Below, one piece after another: positions 31,183 through 44,309 of a stretch of DNA of 64,000 nucleotides. Below the pieces are notes generated by a model, which was not told the origin of the DNA, made no database searches, and saw only the letters and a list, made by a program, of their open reading frames with translations. This DNA comes from Pyrenophora tritici-repentis. Its lineage: Eukaryota > Ascomycota > Dothideomycetes > Pleosporales > Pleosporaceae. Location: the NCBI RefSeq assembly GCF_003171515.1, contig NC_089399.1:2976001-3040000 (forward strand). The letters run 5' to 3'. Numbering within the stretch: the first letter of the stretch is position 1; every line of letters starts with the position of its first letter. A program made the translations under genes and the position numbers.

Positions 31183-33708
31183 CTAATAATTCTCCGCCAG
31201 CCCCTCAAACATATCCAGCGAATTAACCCCACCGCCGGGACACTTCCAATCCCTATCATACGCCTTCTTGGGCAAAATGCCCGCCTCAAGCCCCCTCCGA
31301 TAACTCCACTGCGTACTAGCCTCCGTCTCCCAGGTCCAGTAAAACCAGCCCCAACCAGCCTCAAACGCATCCATCTGACCGAGCGCAAACTGATAGAGCC
31401 ACTTCTTATACTGCTCAGAATACTGGCTTGGATCCGCGTTCGCGCCGTCACAGGAGCACTGTGCAGATTCCAGTGGACACTGCGGGACTAGTACAGCCCC
31501 GCTTTTATCCGTGGATTGGAGAGTGCCTTCCCAGCGGGTACCGGTGTTTACGTTGTTGATGTATTTAGTGCAGTCGGTGTCTGCTTGGGACCATTCGCCG
31601 CACATGGTGGGGCCGAAGCCTGTGGCTTTGTTCATGGAGCGTTTGGATTGTTGGGTCCATGCTTCGCAGGCAAAGTTTAGCTTGTCGCGGTGTTTGAGTT
31701 TGAGTTGGTCAGTGTTGAAGATGACGTATTGGTGTACGTCGAGGAGGAGGTCGTCGTTGCCTTGGAGTTTTCCCTGCCAGTTGTCGAGGCCCATGAAGCC
31801 GTCGCCGAAGACGATTATGCCTTTGATGCCGTCGGCCCGGATTTGGTCAATGGCTTTTTGCGTCCAGGCGACGACTTTTTCGGTGTCGAGTTCGACATTG
31901 CGTGGTTCGTTGACGAGGCCGTACATTGTGACGACATTTTTGTAGCGCGGTTGGGCGAAGAAGACGGAGAGCTTGTGGTGGACCTCTAGAGTGCGTTGTC
32001 CGTTTTGGTCGCCGTTTGTGCCGTTGAGCCAGCCGATTGTGCCCTGGCGGCCAGAGTGGTTCCATCCATTTTGACTGCCAGGGGCACCGTGCAGGTCGAG
32101 GTTGACGCGCAGGCCGTTTTGTCGGCAATATTCTATGCCGCGGAGAAGGTAGCGCCATGACACTTGCGGTACGTAGACGTCGTCATCATAGGTCTGTACC
32201 ATCCAGTAGCCGAAAGGAATGCGCACATGGTCCATGCCAGCATCTCTGATCTGAGCAAATGTCTGTTTGTTGATAAACTTTGCGTAGTGTTGTTCCACCG
32301 TGTCCTTGGCCTTTGCGGGGCCTAGCTTGCTGAGAAATGTCCACTCGTCAACAACATTGTCCTTTGACCCGTATTGCTGGAAGTAGGACGGAGTAATGAA
32401 GGGTTCGAGATTGAGCCAGCCACCGACGTTGACGCCACGAATAGGCATTTTGCCGTACTCGAACTGGTCTGAGAGCTTCGGGACTTTGGGGTTGGCTTGA
32501 ACATCATCGTTCCAGGTGGAGTTGAGTCCGATGACGGGGAGACCTCCTACCAGCTCGTTGGTGTAGGTAACGTTGAAGTCAGTAGTATCATACCATGACC
32601 ATGGGTCCAGTATCCCGCCCCGATCTGCTTCTGGTACGCTATTGCGGTCTTTTCCGTTTAGGTTGTTGTTGGTTGGTCCCGATAAGGCGGCCGGTGATCC
32701 ACTTGCTGAGCTGTTGTTAGGGCTGCTTTTACTGGAGGTCAAGACGGCCACCGGTATAATGATGGCCAAAAGGATCAAAACTGACACAACACCGATAATT
32801 ATGCGCTTCCGCTTCTTCTTCTTTGCCATCTCTTCTTCCGAGTATACGGTTGGTGCACTCCCTGCGCCTCCTCGCTTTTCCATCATGTACCGATATTCGT
32901 CATCGTCGTCGACACCACCTTCTTCTGCCAACGGCCCGCTGACGACACGCCGCTTCTTCTGCTCGGTTCTGTGCTGCTTTTCTTGTCTTCTTCGCTCTCG
33001 TCGCTCCTCTGCTTCTGTTGGTGCCGGCCTAGCCGATTGTCTGCGTCGACGATCTTCCCGCTCGTCTTCGGTATGTGTGCTCCTCTTCCTCTCAGCCTCG
33101 TCGTCAGTCTGACTTTTACGCACTTCGGCCGCTCTTCGTCGCTCCTCTCGCCGCCTCCTGGCCTTGTCCTCATGCATGGCCGCATCGCTCTCAGCAGCAC
33201 GCCGCTTAGCATTTTCCAGCTCGTCTCTTCTTTTGGCCGCGCGCTCTTCCTTGATTCTTTCCTTTTCTAGATTCTTCTCCTTCCTCCGAACTTCCTTTAG
33301 GTATTCGTCATCGTAGTCGTAAGCTCCCCAGCCTCCGGCCTTTTTAGCATTGGTCTTGTCAAGCTTGGCAAGCGCATCGAGACTCAAGGGGGCTGAGCCC
33401 CGGCTCCTACTGCCACTGCCATCTGTGGTGGAATTGCGCCGCGAGCCACGAGCTTTGCGCGGGGCTGGCGATTCCTGCTCAGACTCGCTCTGCTGTCTTG
33501 AACGTCGTTGCGGCTTTGGCAGTAAATCACCCTGTGAGTCAGTCGCTCGATGTCCCTTTCTCCGCCTCTGCTCTTGCTCCCGTACTGCGGCTTCGCGGGA
33601 TTCTCTTCGTTTGCGTCGCTCTGCGTCGTCGCCGTGCGATTCTCGGCGTCGTCTTCGTTCGTCGCCCTGTGGTCGCCGGCGCGATGGGTCGCGCTCACGG
33701 TCGCTCAT
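31183..33708 (-). CDS. exgD: membrane-anchored exo-1,3-beta-glucanase (GH5), ExgD-like
   Basis: Single exon, 841 aa from the ATG at 33708 (the frame is open 63 bases upstream). A highly charged cytosolic N-terminus of about 295 residues, rich in Arg, Glu and Lys, precedes one signal-anchor span (IIIGVVSVLILLAIIIPVAV, about residues 301-320), so the enzyme is a type II membrane protein facing the wall. The GH5 catalytic domain follows: PIRGVNVGGWLNLEPFITPS, DHVRIPFGYWMV, NLDLHGAPGSQNGW, then GLVNEPRN with acid/base Glu601, LDVHQYVIFN, and TMCGEWSQADTDC with nucleophile Glu705. This is the ExgD layout of Aspergillus. It trims beta-1,3-glucan in wall remodelling. Confidence 0.95.
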   Translation of the reverse strand: MSDRERDPSRRRPQGDERRRRRESHGDDAERRKRRESREAAVREQEQRRRKGHRATDSQGDLLPKPQRRSRQQSESEQESPAPRKARGSRRNSTTDGSGSRSRGSAPLSLDALAKLDKTNAKKAGGWGAYDYDDEYLKEVRRKEKNLEKERIKEERAAKRRDELENAKRRAAESDAAMHEDKARRRREERRRAAEVRKSQTDDEAERKRSTHTEDEREDRRRRQSARPAPTEAEERRERRRQEKQHRTEQKKRRVVSGPLAEEGGVDDDDEYRYMMEKRGGAGSAPTVYSEEEMAKKKKRKRIIIGVVSVLILLAIIIPVAVLTSSKSSPNNSSASGSPAALSGPTNNNLNGKDRNSVPEADRGGILDPWSWYDTTDFNVTYTNELVGGLPVIGLNSTWNDDVQANPKVPKLSDQFEYGKMPIRGVNVGGWLNLEPFITPSYFQQYGSKDNVVDEWTFLSKLGPAKAKDTVEQHYAKFINKQTFAQIRDAGMDHVRIPFGYWMVQTYDDDVYVPQVSWRYLLRGIEYCRQNGLRVNLDLHGAPGSQNGWNHSGRQGTIGWLNGTNGDQNGQRTLEVHHKLSVFFAQPRYKNVVTMYGLVNEPRNVELDTEKVVAWTQKAIDQIRADGIKGIIVFGDGFMGLDNWQGKLQGNDDLLLDVHQYVIFNTDQLKLKHRDKLNFACEAWTQQSKRSMNKATGFGPTMCGEWSQADTDCTKYINNVNTGTRWEGTLQSTDKSGAVLVPQCPLESAQCSCDGANADPSQYSEQYKKWLYQFALGQMDAFEAGWGWFYWTWETEASTQWSYRRGLEAGILPKKAYDRDWKCPGGGVNSLDMFEGLAENY

Positions 33709-34794
33709 TTCGAAAGAAGGTGGGCAAGGTATTTGTGCCTCAGGAATGTTACCCAATTCTCGGGAATGCAATTAAGCGGTGTAGAAACGCGGGGTCCGCA
33801 TACACAACGCAACGTGGATTAAAAAAAGCGAAAAGAAGAGTAACACGAGCAGGACTTCATAGACTACTCACGCGCATGTGAATATTGGTAGCGAATATGT
33901 ACACTGCGTGGCTGTCGACATGCACGACCTTGAGCTTGCTGGGATGTTGGCGGCGTTGCTGTGGAGACGCGCTGTTGATTCCTTGCCTGACGTGGCCCTG
34001 TGCTGGGCACCACAAGATGCTTGGAATCAGATGCTTGGATGACGACTTTACAACGCGACAAGATTAGATACAAGGTGCCGAGTGTGGCTGGGCTAGACGA
34101 ATTGACGTTTGACTGCCGGTATTGCCGGTCTGATGATCTCAGCCCATTGTCGGGCACCAGTTCTGCACTTGTTCGCAGCGGCATGAAAAACAAACGTGAA
34201 CGTACAGCTGTGTCAATTGCTTGGCTCGACGACTTGTCAACACACAGACTACGGGACCTTACACGTAACGACTTCAATGTTTGATTTCGTCATCCCGTGA
34301 TTGTCACACTCAACGTCCACGGGTCAGGGTGCCTTTCGAATGCCGTCTGCCGTTGAAACTCTGCAAAGATAAGGCCCTGCATGAACAGGGAAGATCTGCT
34401 CAGCGCCTCCCGTCGCTTCTGGGTCAATGACATCACAGCGCTTGACTCAGTTCTCTACCGCCACCAATGTGCGCATTTGTGGACATCTTAAAATGCATGG
34501 TTGAATGTGTGTGTGGTATCATAACTAGGAATACAAAAAACAATGCGCCATAGGTCCTGGGGGCTAGCCTGCCCAGTCATGCCGTGAAGGCCCACCCGTG
34601 CCTCTCTAATAAGCCGGTAAAGGGTGTCTGTGACGGTGTAGTGACCGCGTCTATAAAACCAACTCCGTATGCCGCCAGGTGTATTATAGACTGGAGCTGC
34701 CGCAGTACGCGATGCGGCAATACTATCGGAAGCGGCGGCACTTGTAGTGCTTACACGTTGGAACACATTAGTTGTTGAGTGACGAGGTCACCGC
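33709..34794. other. intergenic
   Basis: About 1.1 kb upstream of the glucanase gene and downstream of the NMN adenylyltransferase gene. No supported gene. Confidence 0.4.
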
Positions 34795-35717
34795 TCAGGA
34801 AGCGGAGACGCCTTGCGAAGACCCGGCAGCCTCGGCAGCAGCAGTCGCCTTGCCCTTCTCTGCTGCTTTCTTCTCATCGTCGCTGTAAAGACCGTGCTCG
34901 TAGATGTAGTCGACGACCTTGTCCGGGATGTAGTAACGGATGCTCTTACCCCGCTTGCGGAAGAGACGGATCTTGGTCGAGGAGACGTCGTTTTGAATGA
35001 GCTGCGGGATGACACGGATGTTCTCCCTCCATTGTTGGAGTTGGACAAGCGCATCATCTATGACTAGTTAGCGTTGGTTCAAGGCAGGAATATGTGTATC
35101 ATACCGATATCAGTACCACTGCGCTCGAGGATGAATGCGCCGTAGTGTCCCAAGATCCTGCTTAAATCTTCGCGGGCCCAGAGCCCTGGTGTGCTCATCG
35201 TCTGGATCAGGTCGGCACCGGCAAGCAGCGCTACATGGATGCGACGCTTCTCGCCGTTCTCGGTTTCAATACCTCCCATAACCTCGTTAAGCTCGTAGTC
35301 AAAGTGGTCAAGGACCTTGACAGTAGGAAGGTACTCCTTGTGCAATGGCTCCCATGGGTCGACACCAATCCATTTGGAGCTGTCTTGCACAGCAATTCTG
35401 GTCATGTTGATACGGTGTTGTGCTGACGCCAGTCCGGCCTTCTTGTAGGCGTCGCCGACGGGACTGAAGAAGCCACCGACGACCTCGTAGTCCGTCTCGA
35501 ATTCGCAGTAGTCGGCTGCCTCCTCAAACATGCGCAAATGGAGGTTGGTTGGCGGGGAGAAGGAGCCACATGATACAAGTACAATGGGCTGTTTCTTGGG
35601 GTTTGACAGCGTCTTCTTCAATCTCTCCTTGGGAAATGTGTAGTTTTCGAGCGACATGGCCTCGGTGTTGGGCAGACCGGCGTCGAGCAAAATGCCCTGG
35701 CTATCCGTCGACGACAT
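34795..35717 (-). CDS. NMA1: nicotinamide-mononucleotide adenylyltransferase
   Basis: Exons 35717-35105 and 35057-34795, 291 aa. It joins ATP and NMN (or nicotinate mononucleotide) to form NAD(+), the last step shared by the de novo and salvage routes. The nucleotidyltransferase signature GSFSPPTNLH is at residues 51-60. Further family segments are EVVGGFFSPVGDAYKKAGL, WIGVDPWE, ALLAGADLIQTM and PGLW. After the intron comes VSSTKIRLFRKRGKSIRYY, the second nucleotide-binding motif, and YIPDKVVDYI. The tail is Ala/Glu/Ser-rich. The ATG at 35717 was chosen because it gives the usual N-terminal length; the frame is open for 48 codons upstream. Confidence 0.95.
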
Positions 35718-37740
35718 GGCGGTAGTGCGCAAGATGTGTGGACCGGGGCGCGGGCGGATAGTGAGGGGCGGTGATCTCCGCGGGGTGAGTGTTCGGCTAC
35801 ACCTGGGTGTCCTGAAATACTTGACAGTATGAGTAAAGCAGCTAAGAAGCGTGTCTCGCAACTACAGTGGCTTTGTACACTGCTATGTCAAGTATTTGAT
35901 GTCACCCGGGTGGCTGTGAGGAGATAGCCGTGGGGATGCAGGCAACGTGGGGTCGCGAGTTTGGGGTAAGAAATGGGTCGTGGTAATAGTTCTAGAGGGC
36001 AAGGTCAACAGCCGGCGGGGAAGAAGCATTTATGAGTATGCGTGATATGTGAGAGGCTTACGAATAGCGCCAGAAACGGGTCTAGGGGTCTTACCGGAAC
36101 ACACTACGGAGAAGCTAGGCAGTAGTAAGAAGTGAGTCGGTAGCAACCTGTTTATGACGCGGGGGGTGATAAAGCGACAAGCGATGAGATGTGTTTAATG
36201 TACAGGCTTTATGCCAGAAAAGCGAAATGATGTTTAGGTGTGGGGGTTGTCTTGGGCGGGTGAAAGGACGAGTTCTAAGGGAGGAGGGAAGAGCCATCTT
36301 GTACCATTTTACGGTTGCTTCTAGGCGGTCGTTGAGACACTGGAGCGCGGGCTGCGGGGCCTCTCAAGGATGGTGGACTTTGCCAACCTCCGGCGCTTCA
36401 GCCTACCTGGGCCGCGAAGATCTGGTGGGCGAAACACTTTTCGCATCCGAACATTCGCCAATATGCACCGAAGCAAATACCCTCACGTGGCGCACTTCGG
36501 CATTTCCCCGTCCCCACTAGCAGTGCTATCGGCCGGGATGCACTGTGGTGGCTCGATGCGCGCTGGTGCATTTAGGCCTGGAGCGTGGGATCCAAATGCT
36601 GAACAATCAGCGTGACAAGGCTTTTGGCAAGGAATCCATCTCTGACTGTAGCCGCTAGAGGCGGGTGGACTGGCCTGATCATCCATTGCCACTGCGAGAC
36701 CGGAGCAAATGGGGAGACTTAGTCCGGAGGAGAGAGATGTGTCCAGTGTCTTTACATTTGTTTCCTGCATATTGTTGTACTATGTAAGAATACGTACCCT
36801 GTGTGCCAGCGGTCCCAGGGAACAATCCGAGTGAAGCCACAGTGACCTCCAGCACGTGACTATGCTCTTCCCCACATCTATGCCAAGCCACACACGCCTG
36901 TCTTGACGGAAGAAGCGGCCGACTGCTATGACAGATGGAGAAGTGAAATTGCATTGGGTCGACGAAACCGACTTCCAACTGTTGTCGCTTCAGCACTGAG
37001 GCTGTCACATTCATGGATCTTCACTTCGGCTTGCTATCCGCCAGACCGGATTGAGATGAGAATTTGGAAGGGTCAGGGCGTGGGACGTGCCTATACAACT
37101 GCTGCCCTGCGTAGGTAGCCAACGCCTAGCGCGTCATGGACGCTGAAAGCAAACTGCAGAAGCTTCCACTTCCACACACGAATGCTCTCTGTCTCCTACC
37201 ACGCATATCGGGTAGGGCGCAGGCGCAGTCGGCCTGGACGACAACGGGGAGGCTCTATCGATAAGGCTGGCTGGCGCTAGACTCTAGTGAGGTCACGTAA
37301 TTAGCTCCTCCGACCTGGCATGCGTGGTGGATATCAACCTCACAAGTATTCGCCAGGAGTCATTGCACTATCTCCATCTCTTTCTATACCCATCGCACTA
37401 CTACCAGAGCAGCACAGTCGTTTGCTCCATCTGCAGACCAGGGCAATCACTTGCGGTTAACGATTCCTTTGTGTTTGTACTCACCGCACTCGCTTGAGCA
37501 CACGCCTAATGGCGCGTCCTTGATGGCCTCCAGAGGACCTCGTGAAAGGTAAATACCTCTCCACTCGACCCTTCGCCGCTGCAGTAATCGCGACCCCATC
37601 GCCCAACTCCATCAACTGTCACCTCACACAACCACTCCCACTTTGCTTTGTCGATCCACACCCAGACGGGCTGCACTTACGGCCGCACCAAGTCTGCGCG
37701 CTTCTCGATTATCACATCACAAGCCTGTAGTCAGAATCTC
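35718..37740. other. long divergent intergenic region
   Basis: About 2 kb between NMA1 (minus) and UFD4 (plus). The last 400 bases before UFD4 are pyrimidine-rich, like a fungal promoter and leader. Short open frames near 36190-36770 on both strands have no recognisable content. Confidence 0.4.
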
Positions 37741-40700
37741 ATGTCGTCCAGAGTCACTCGCTCGCAAAGGCGCCAATCCGGCAACACAAACACAAACGAC
37801 ACCTCGCCGCCTGCACCTCCCCCTCCCACTCAACAACCGCCGACTGTAGCCTCTCGTAAGAGGAAGACTGCTGTGCGGGACTCGACGCCAGAGCACCCAG
37901 ACACGGCAGACACCGCCCCTACCCGTGGCACACGTAACAAGCGCTCCAAGGTCGACGAAAAAGACGCACCCGCCCAGCCACCAGGTCGATCTAAGCGGGC
38001 CAAAGGCAAAGCTGCCATGTCTTCAACTGGGTCTGTACCAATCTTTTCTGCGCGCCGACTAGAGCAACTGCTGACAACCAACAGCCCACCATCAGATCCC
38101 ATTGAGGAAAAACCCACACCACAGCCCTCGAAGCGCACCAAGAGCGCCCGCAAGAGTCGAGGCGACAGCGCCCGTCAACCTACCAAGACCCCAGCCGCTG
38201 AACCCAACGCAGACGCTCCTTCCACATCTCGGAGGAGCTCTCGGAAAATCAGCAAGGCAGATATGGACGCCATGATGGACGACGCCCCCCCGCCCCCAAC
38301 CGATGAGGAAATGCGCCAGTCGGGCGAGGAACACACTAGCGATGACGATGGCGACCCCCATGGAGAGCGCTACGATGAAGAAGACGACGATGACGATGAC
38401 GACCCATTCACATCTGGCAGTTTCCTTGGACGCAATTCACACAGCCTTGCTGCGCTTAGACAACTCACAGGTATGATGGCGGGAACTACACAGCGCCTAC
38501 GGGGCATACTCGACCAGCTCCGTTCGCCCGACTCGTCGGTCCAACTGATTGCGCTCCAAGATCTCTCTGAGGTGCTCCTCATCTCCACCGAGGACAATCT
38601 AGCTGGCCATTTCTCCCCAGATGCATATGTCAAAGAACTCGTCAAGCTAATGCAGGCGAATGAGTTTACCGGGGAAGAAAACCCTGAGATCATGCTGATT
38701 GCGTGTCGATGTCTGGCCAACCTGATGGAAGCCCTGCCCCAGGCGACTGCCAATGTCGTCTACGGTGGCGCCGTCCCCGTTCTCTGCTCAAAGCTGCTGG
38801 AAATCGACTTTATCGATCTTGCTGAGCAATGCCTTAGCACACTGGAAAAGATCTCCGTCGAATTTCCCGGCGTCATTGTTCGCGAGGGCGGCCTGACTGC
38901 GTGTCTGACCTTTCTCGATTTCTTCGCCACCAGCACACAACGTGTGGCTGTCACTACTGCTGCGAACTGCTGCCGTAACATTCCGGAAGATTCGTTCCCA
39001 GTGGTCCGCGATGTTATGCCTATTCTAGAGAACATTCTAAACAACAACGACCAGAAAGTGGTTGAACAAGGATGCATTTGTGTTTCGCGCATCGTCCAGA
39101 GCTTCAAGCAACAAGAGAGTAGGCTAGAGGAGCTGGTCAGCACGAACCTTCTCCAGGCCATCCTACGCCTTTTGCTCCCCGGCAGCACGAACCTTATAGG
39201 GCCTAACATCCACACCATGTTCCTTCAGGTTCTCGCTTACACCGCCAAAGCCAGCCCACGGCTGTCCGCAGAGTTGCTCAAGATGAACGTGGTGGACACA
39301 TTGTACCAGATTCTCACTGGAGTCTCGCCACCGAGCGGCACCGAAGACGTTGCGGCCAAGATAGATTCCGTGGTCATCATGCAAGCCCTCATTCATCGGC
39401 CCAAGGACCAGGTCTACGAAACACTGAATGTCATTTGCGAGCTGCTGCCCGACGTGCCCAGCGAGGGTCTTACATACCTTGACGATCTTTTCGATGCCGG
39501 CTATCCAGGCGATGATCTTCTTCCACTTTCCTCGACGAACAAAAAGACCAACAATGAAAAGCGTGTCGAGTTACTGGAAGGGTGCAAGGCAGAGGTTAAG
39601 CGCTTCGCAGTCATTCTCTTCCCAACCCTGACGGATGCTTATTCGAGCACTGTCAATCTCAGTGTCCGACAAAAGGTGCTTACTGCACATCTGAAGATGC
39701 TTTCGAACCTAGATACCGAGATTTTGGAAGAAGCTCTGCGATCTGTGCCATACGCCTCGCATTTGGCGTCTATATTTACGCAACAAGATCATTCGTCATT
39801 GGTCACCTACGCTTTGCAGGCTGCCGAGCTGCTTCTCAAGCGTTTGGAGCCAATCTATCGCTACCAATTCTACCGCGAAGGCGTCATTTCCGAGATTTCG
39901 CAACTTGCAAATCGACCCTGCAAGACGCTGGACGTTCGTAACCGAGACACAAAGCCCGCCCTGGATGCCGATGGCGCCAGCAGCACCTCTTCGGCAGAAC
40001 CCGAGGCCGAGCCAGACACTGCTCATATGAATGAGGGTGCTGACGTGGAAATGCAGTCTGACGACGGGGAGGATGTTGACGTTGATGACGATCTGAATGA
40101 AGGCAGCCAAAACCGAGACGAGGATGACGACTCCGATTCATCTTCGTCTTCTGATCAACGCCAGCCTCCGCCAATGCCCAATATCGAAGATATCATCACT
40201 CTCCGTGCCAAGAAGTTCCTTGAGACTCATGAGAAGGAGTCTGACAAAGCCACGCGCGACAGGGCATCTGCGGTTTTGGATGATCTGAAATCGCTCGCTT
40301 GTGAAATCAGGACGCGTGTGTCTGAAGGTGCTGCCGGTGACTGCATGAGCCTTTTCACACGCTTAGCATCTTATTTCGAAGGCGACGCGCTCGAAAGCAT
40401 TACTAGTTATGAGCTCAAGTCGTCTAAAATCGTTGAAGTGCTACTGGATGTGTTTGCGACGCCGGAGGTTGGAAAGGATGTAGACCCTAGGCCTCTTTTT
40501 CTGGAAGCGTTCATGGGAGGTAGTGGTCAGAGCAAGATCAAGACTGCAAGCACTGCGTCTCCAGCAACGCCATTCAGTGTATTGGTCCACAAGCTGCAAG
40601 ACTTGCTCAGCCGATCTGAGCATTTCGATGTGGTCACTGTCCATCAAAACATGTACGACAGCAGAGGGAGCGCAAGCTCCATGTTAGCCAAACAGCTTAG

Positions 40701-43384
40701 ACTGAAGCTCGTTGCTGATGATGATTCGGGTATTCCCAAGACTTATCGGAACATCATGGTCTCAATCCATGCCATCGCTACTTTCAAAGCTCTGGACGAC
40801 TACCTCCGACCCCGAATCAGCCTTGCAGACCGACCACCACGCCCGACTAAGTCTCGGGACCACTTGGAGGCCATGTACGCTCAGGCTCTCGCGGAAGGTC
40901 GTGCGGCGCCGTCTCACACGCCATCAGAGTCTACGAATCGCCCTGCGAAGAAGACCTCGCGATCCAAGGCAAGCCCAACTGATTCACCGCAACCAGGACC
41001 TAGCTCAGCGACGCGAGAAAAGACGCGGCGATCAAGTAGGCGACAGCAGGCACAGACCCCTCCGCCACCGCCACCGCCTCCAGCTATGCCTCGCTCAAAC
41101 AGCAGCCAAGACCCCGTCGAATGCGCTGATGAGGCACAGCTTTCTGATCCTGATTCTATGGACGACGAGAGTGCCCTAAACGCCATAGTGGATGATCTTG
41201 AAGAGGAACTTGACGAGGATATGCCAGACCCGTCCGCTGTTAATGTCGAAGTCGCGTCAACAGGACAAGCTACTGCCCGTCAAGAAGATGGCACTAGGGT
41301 TGCTACACCTGTGCAAGGCACATCGAAGCCACCGACAGATAACCGAACACCGGCGTCACGATTGTCCGCGCTACTGCAGAGCTCCGCTCTGAGACAGAGT
41401 CTGGGTGGTGCGGCCACTGCTCTCTCATATGCTGCGGCTGTACAGTCGACTCCTCAAGACTGGCATATCGAGTTTAGCGTGAACGACCAGCCCCTCTCAA
41501 ACGAGACGACCATTTACCGTGCTGTACACTATAACCAGCCGCAACCATCGGATGGCGCACATCGCTCGGTGTGGAACGGTATTCACACCATCAAGTTCAA
41601 GCGTGTTCAAGGCCCTCCACCAAGTGAGCCCAGCTCTTTGACACCGCCACCCGAGTCAAAATCCGATGCTTCGGGCATGCCCGCATCGTTGGATCAACAT
41701 CCTGTAACATCTGGCATCCTGCGATTGCTCAGTATACTTCATGGGCTGAACTCGCACCTGGACGATATCCTAATGGCGAACAAGCAACATGTCAAGCTCA
41801 ATGCGGAACCGCTTTCGCAGTTTGTCAACACCAAGTTGACGGCAAAATTGAACCGCCAGCTTGAAGAACCTCTTGTCGTTGCGAGTAACTGCCTCCCGAG
41901 CTGGAGCGAAGATTTGGCTCGTTTCTACCCATTCCTATTCCCATTCGAGTCCCGTCATCTCTTCCTGCAATCGACTTCTTTCGGTTACTCGCGATCGATG
42001 ACGCGATGGCAGAATTCGCAGCCCACAAGCGATTCACGTAATGATCGACACCGTGATGAGCGTCCATTTTTGGGCAGACTCCAACGTCAAAAGGTTAGGA
42101 TCTCCAGATCTAGGATACTAGAATCTGCGATGAAGGTCATGCAACTTTACGGTCACTCTCCTAGTGTTCTAGAAGTGGAGTACTTTGAAGAAGTAGGAAC
42201 CGGCTTGGGACCAACGCTGGAATTTTACTCGACGGTATCTCGCGAGTTTTCAAAGAAGAAGCTAAAGCTGTGGCGCGAAAACGAATCCAACGATACCGAT
42301 GAGTTCGCCTTTGGTAAGCGAGGACTGTATCCTGCGCCTATGAGCGCCGAGGAGGCAAGCACCGAGAACGGTGAAAAGCGTCTTGAGCTTTTCAAAGTCC
42401 TGGGCAAATTCGTTGCTCGTTCAATGCTCGACTCACGCATCATCGATGTCTCATTCAACCCGACATTCTTCCGTATCGGCGATGGTAGCAGTGCAGCAGT
42501 CGTTCCATCCCTAGGAGCCATCAAGGCTGTGGATGAAGGCCTAGCAAAGTCGCTGCTGCTACTCAAACAGTTTGCCGATGCAAAGAAGAAGATTGAGATC
42601 AGCAATATAAGCGAAGCGAACAAGACAGCAGCTCTCCAGGAGATCGTCATTCAAGATTGCCGAGTGGAAGACTTGGCCTTAGACTTTACACTACCTGGCT
42701 ATGGCTCAATCGAACTCATCCCCAAAGGCGCAGATACACCGGTCTCAATCGACAATGTCGATCTATACGTGGACAAGGTCATCGATTTCACTTTGGGTTC
42801 GGGTGTGCAGCGCCAGGCGAATGCTTTTCGTGATGGCTTCACGGAAGTTTTCCCATACTCAGCCCTAAAGGCCTTCACTCCGGATGAGCTGGTAATGCTG
42901 TTTGGCAGGACAGATGAAGATTGGTCGCTTGAGAGTAAGTCTTGTCCATTCCAATATTTCATCGCATATGCTAAATATCCTTCAGCTCTTATGGATTCCA
43001 TCAAGGCAGATCACGGCTACAATCTGGACAGTAAGAGCGTCCGCAATCTCCTGGCCACCATGAGCGAGTTCGATGCGCAAGAGCGTAGGGACTTTTTGCA
43101 ATTCATCACCGGGAGTCCCAAGCTGCCTATCGGAGGTAAGACAACCAAAAATTTCTCATCAACATTGTATGCTAATCCCATCTCCAGGTTTCAAGGCTCT
43201 CACACCAATGTTCACCGTCGTCTGCAAGCCTAGCGAGCCCCCATACACATCGGATGACTATCTTCCCTCTGTCATGACCTGCGTCAACTATCTCAAGATG
43301 CCAGACTACAGCAGCATCACCGTACTTCGCGAGAAACTCAGCGTCGCCATCCGTGAGGGTCAAGGCGCTTTCCATCTTTCTTAA
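37741..43384 (+). CDS. UFD4: HECT-type E3 ubiquitin ligase, Ufd4/TRIP12 family
   Basis: Exons 37741-42934, 42986-43135 and 43188-43384, 1,846 aa. The N-terminal 200 residues are disordered and basic/acidic ([19 protein letters not shown], then an Asp run). An armadillo-like helical region follows ([40 protein letters not shown], and so on). Then come acidic and Pro/Ser-rich linkers, and a C-terminal HECT domain from about residue 1470 ([56 protein letters not shown]). The catalytic cysteine is C1813 in [14 protein letters not shown]. Ufd4 acts in the ubiquitin-fusion-degradation and N-degron pathways and binds the proteasome. The 51-nt intron 1 keeps the frame open, so it is easily missed; removing it restores [17 protein letters not shown]. 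Confidence 0.95.
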
Positions 43385-44309
43385 ATTGTGGTGTGGTGGA
43401 TGTGGAGGTGATATGAATAACCTGGGGTTGTTTCCTTGGGCGTCGTCGGAACATTTATATCCATGGATTCAGCTTGTAATGCTTTTCCGTATAGCATAGA
43501 TTCAACGCTTCTCATAGTGGGGTATGCAAAGTAGTACTTGGTATGCATTTGTTAGGCATTTTTTGGTGCGGGCGTTCAAAGGCATGTAGCTATTCAAGCG
43601 GCTTCATGGGTAGTAAATCCTGATCCGTAGCCTAGCTTTCTAACTAACAATTATATCTTATTGTTAATAAAAAGTGTTTCTACATGTCTGCGCACGTGGT
43701 GGATGGATTGGTAAAATCCTGCTTATGCTGCTAGCCTCTGCAGGTGCATTATAGATTAGGTACATCCTCGGGTTCGTGACGTGTTGGGGCTAGCGTACAT
43801 TATGCCAGACCTCGGCAACCTAACGTAATACCGGATAAGGCCTGTAAACTCACGTCACCCCCAGCCCCGCTACGCTCAACGACAGATGGCCACATGTACC
43901 AGTATGCCCTCAATATGCCTCAACGACATCTTGTGCGTAATGGGCTTAGGCAATGCTTTGTACCCACGGACCGAATTGTGTAACCTCGGGTCTTTGTCTA
44001 CCCACATGTACCAAAAGAGGTTTGAATAGAACCGCCCAAGCCTGTTCGGCAACAAGGGACAAGTCGTATCTCCCCACACAAAAGAAGAAACTGCCTCTTC
44101 GTGTGGGACCAGTCATCCGCATGGGATGTAGTAAAGCCCACACGGGCCGGTCGATTGTTGCTAAAGGCAGAAAGTACTAAAGAACGAGCAGATCCTCCAT
44201 ATCAACTGACTCTCTCTTAACAATCCATCTAGAAGGATAATTATTCCAAAATATCAGATCTCTTCGTTTTACCACACATCACTTTAAGAAAAGAAATCCA
44301 AAAACCAAC
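43385..44309. other. intergenic
   Basis: About 925 bases downstream of UFD4 and upstream of the SET-domain gene. No gene or RNA seen. Confidence 0.4.
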
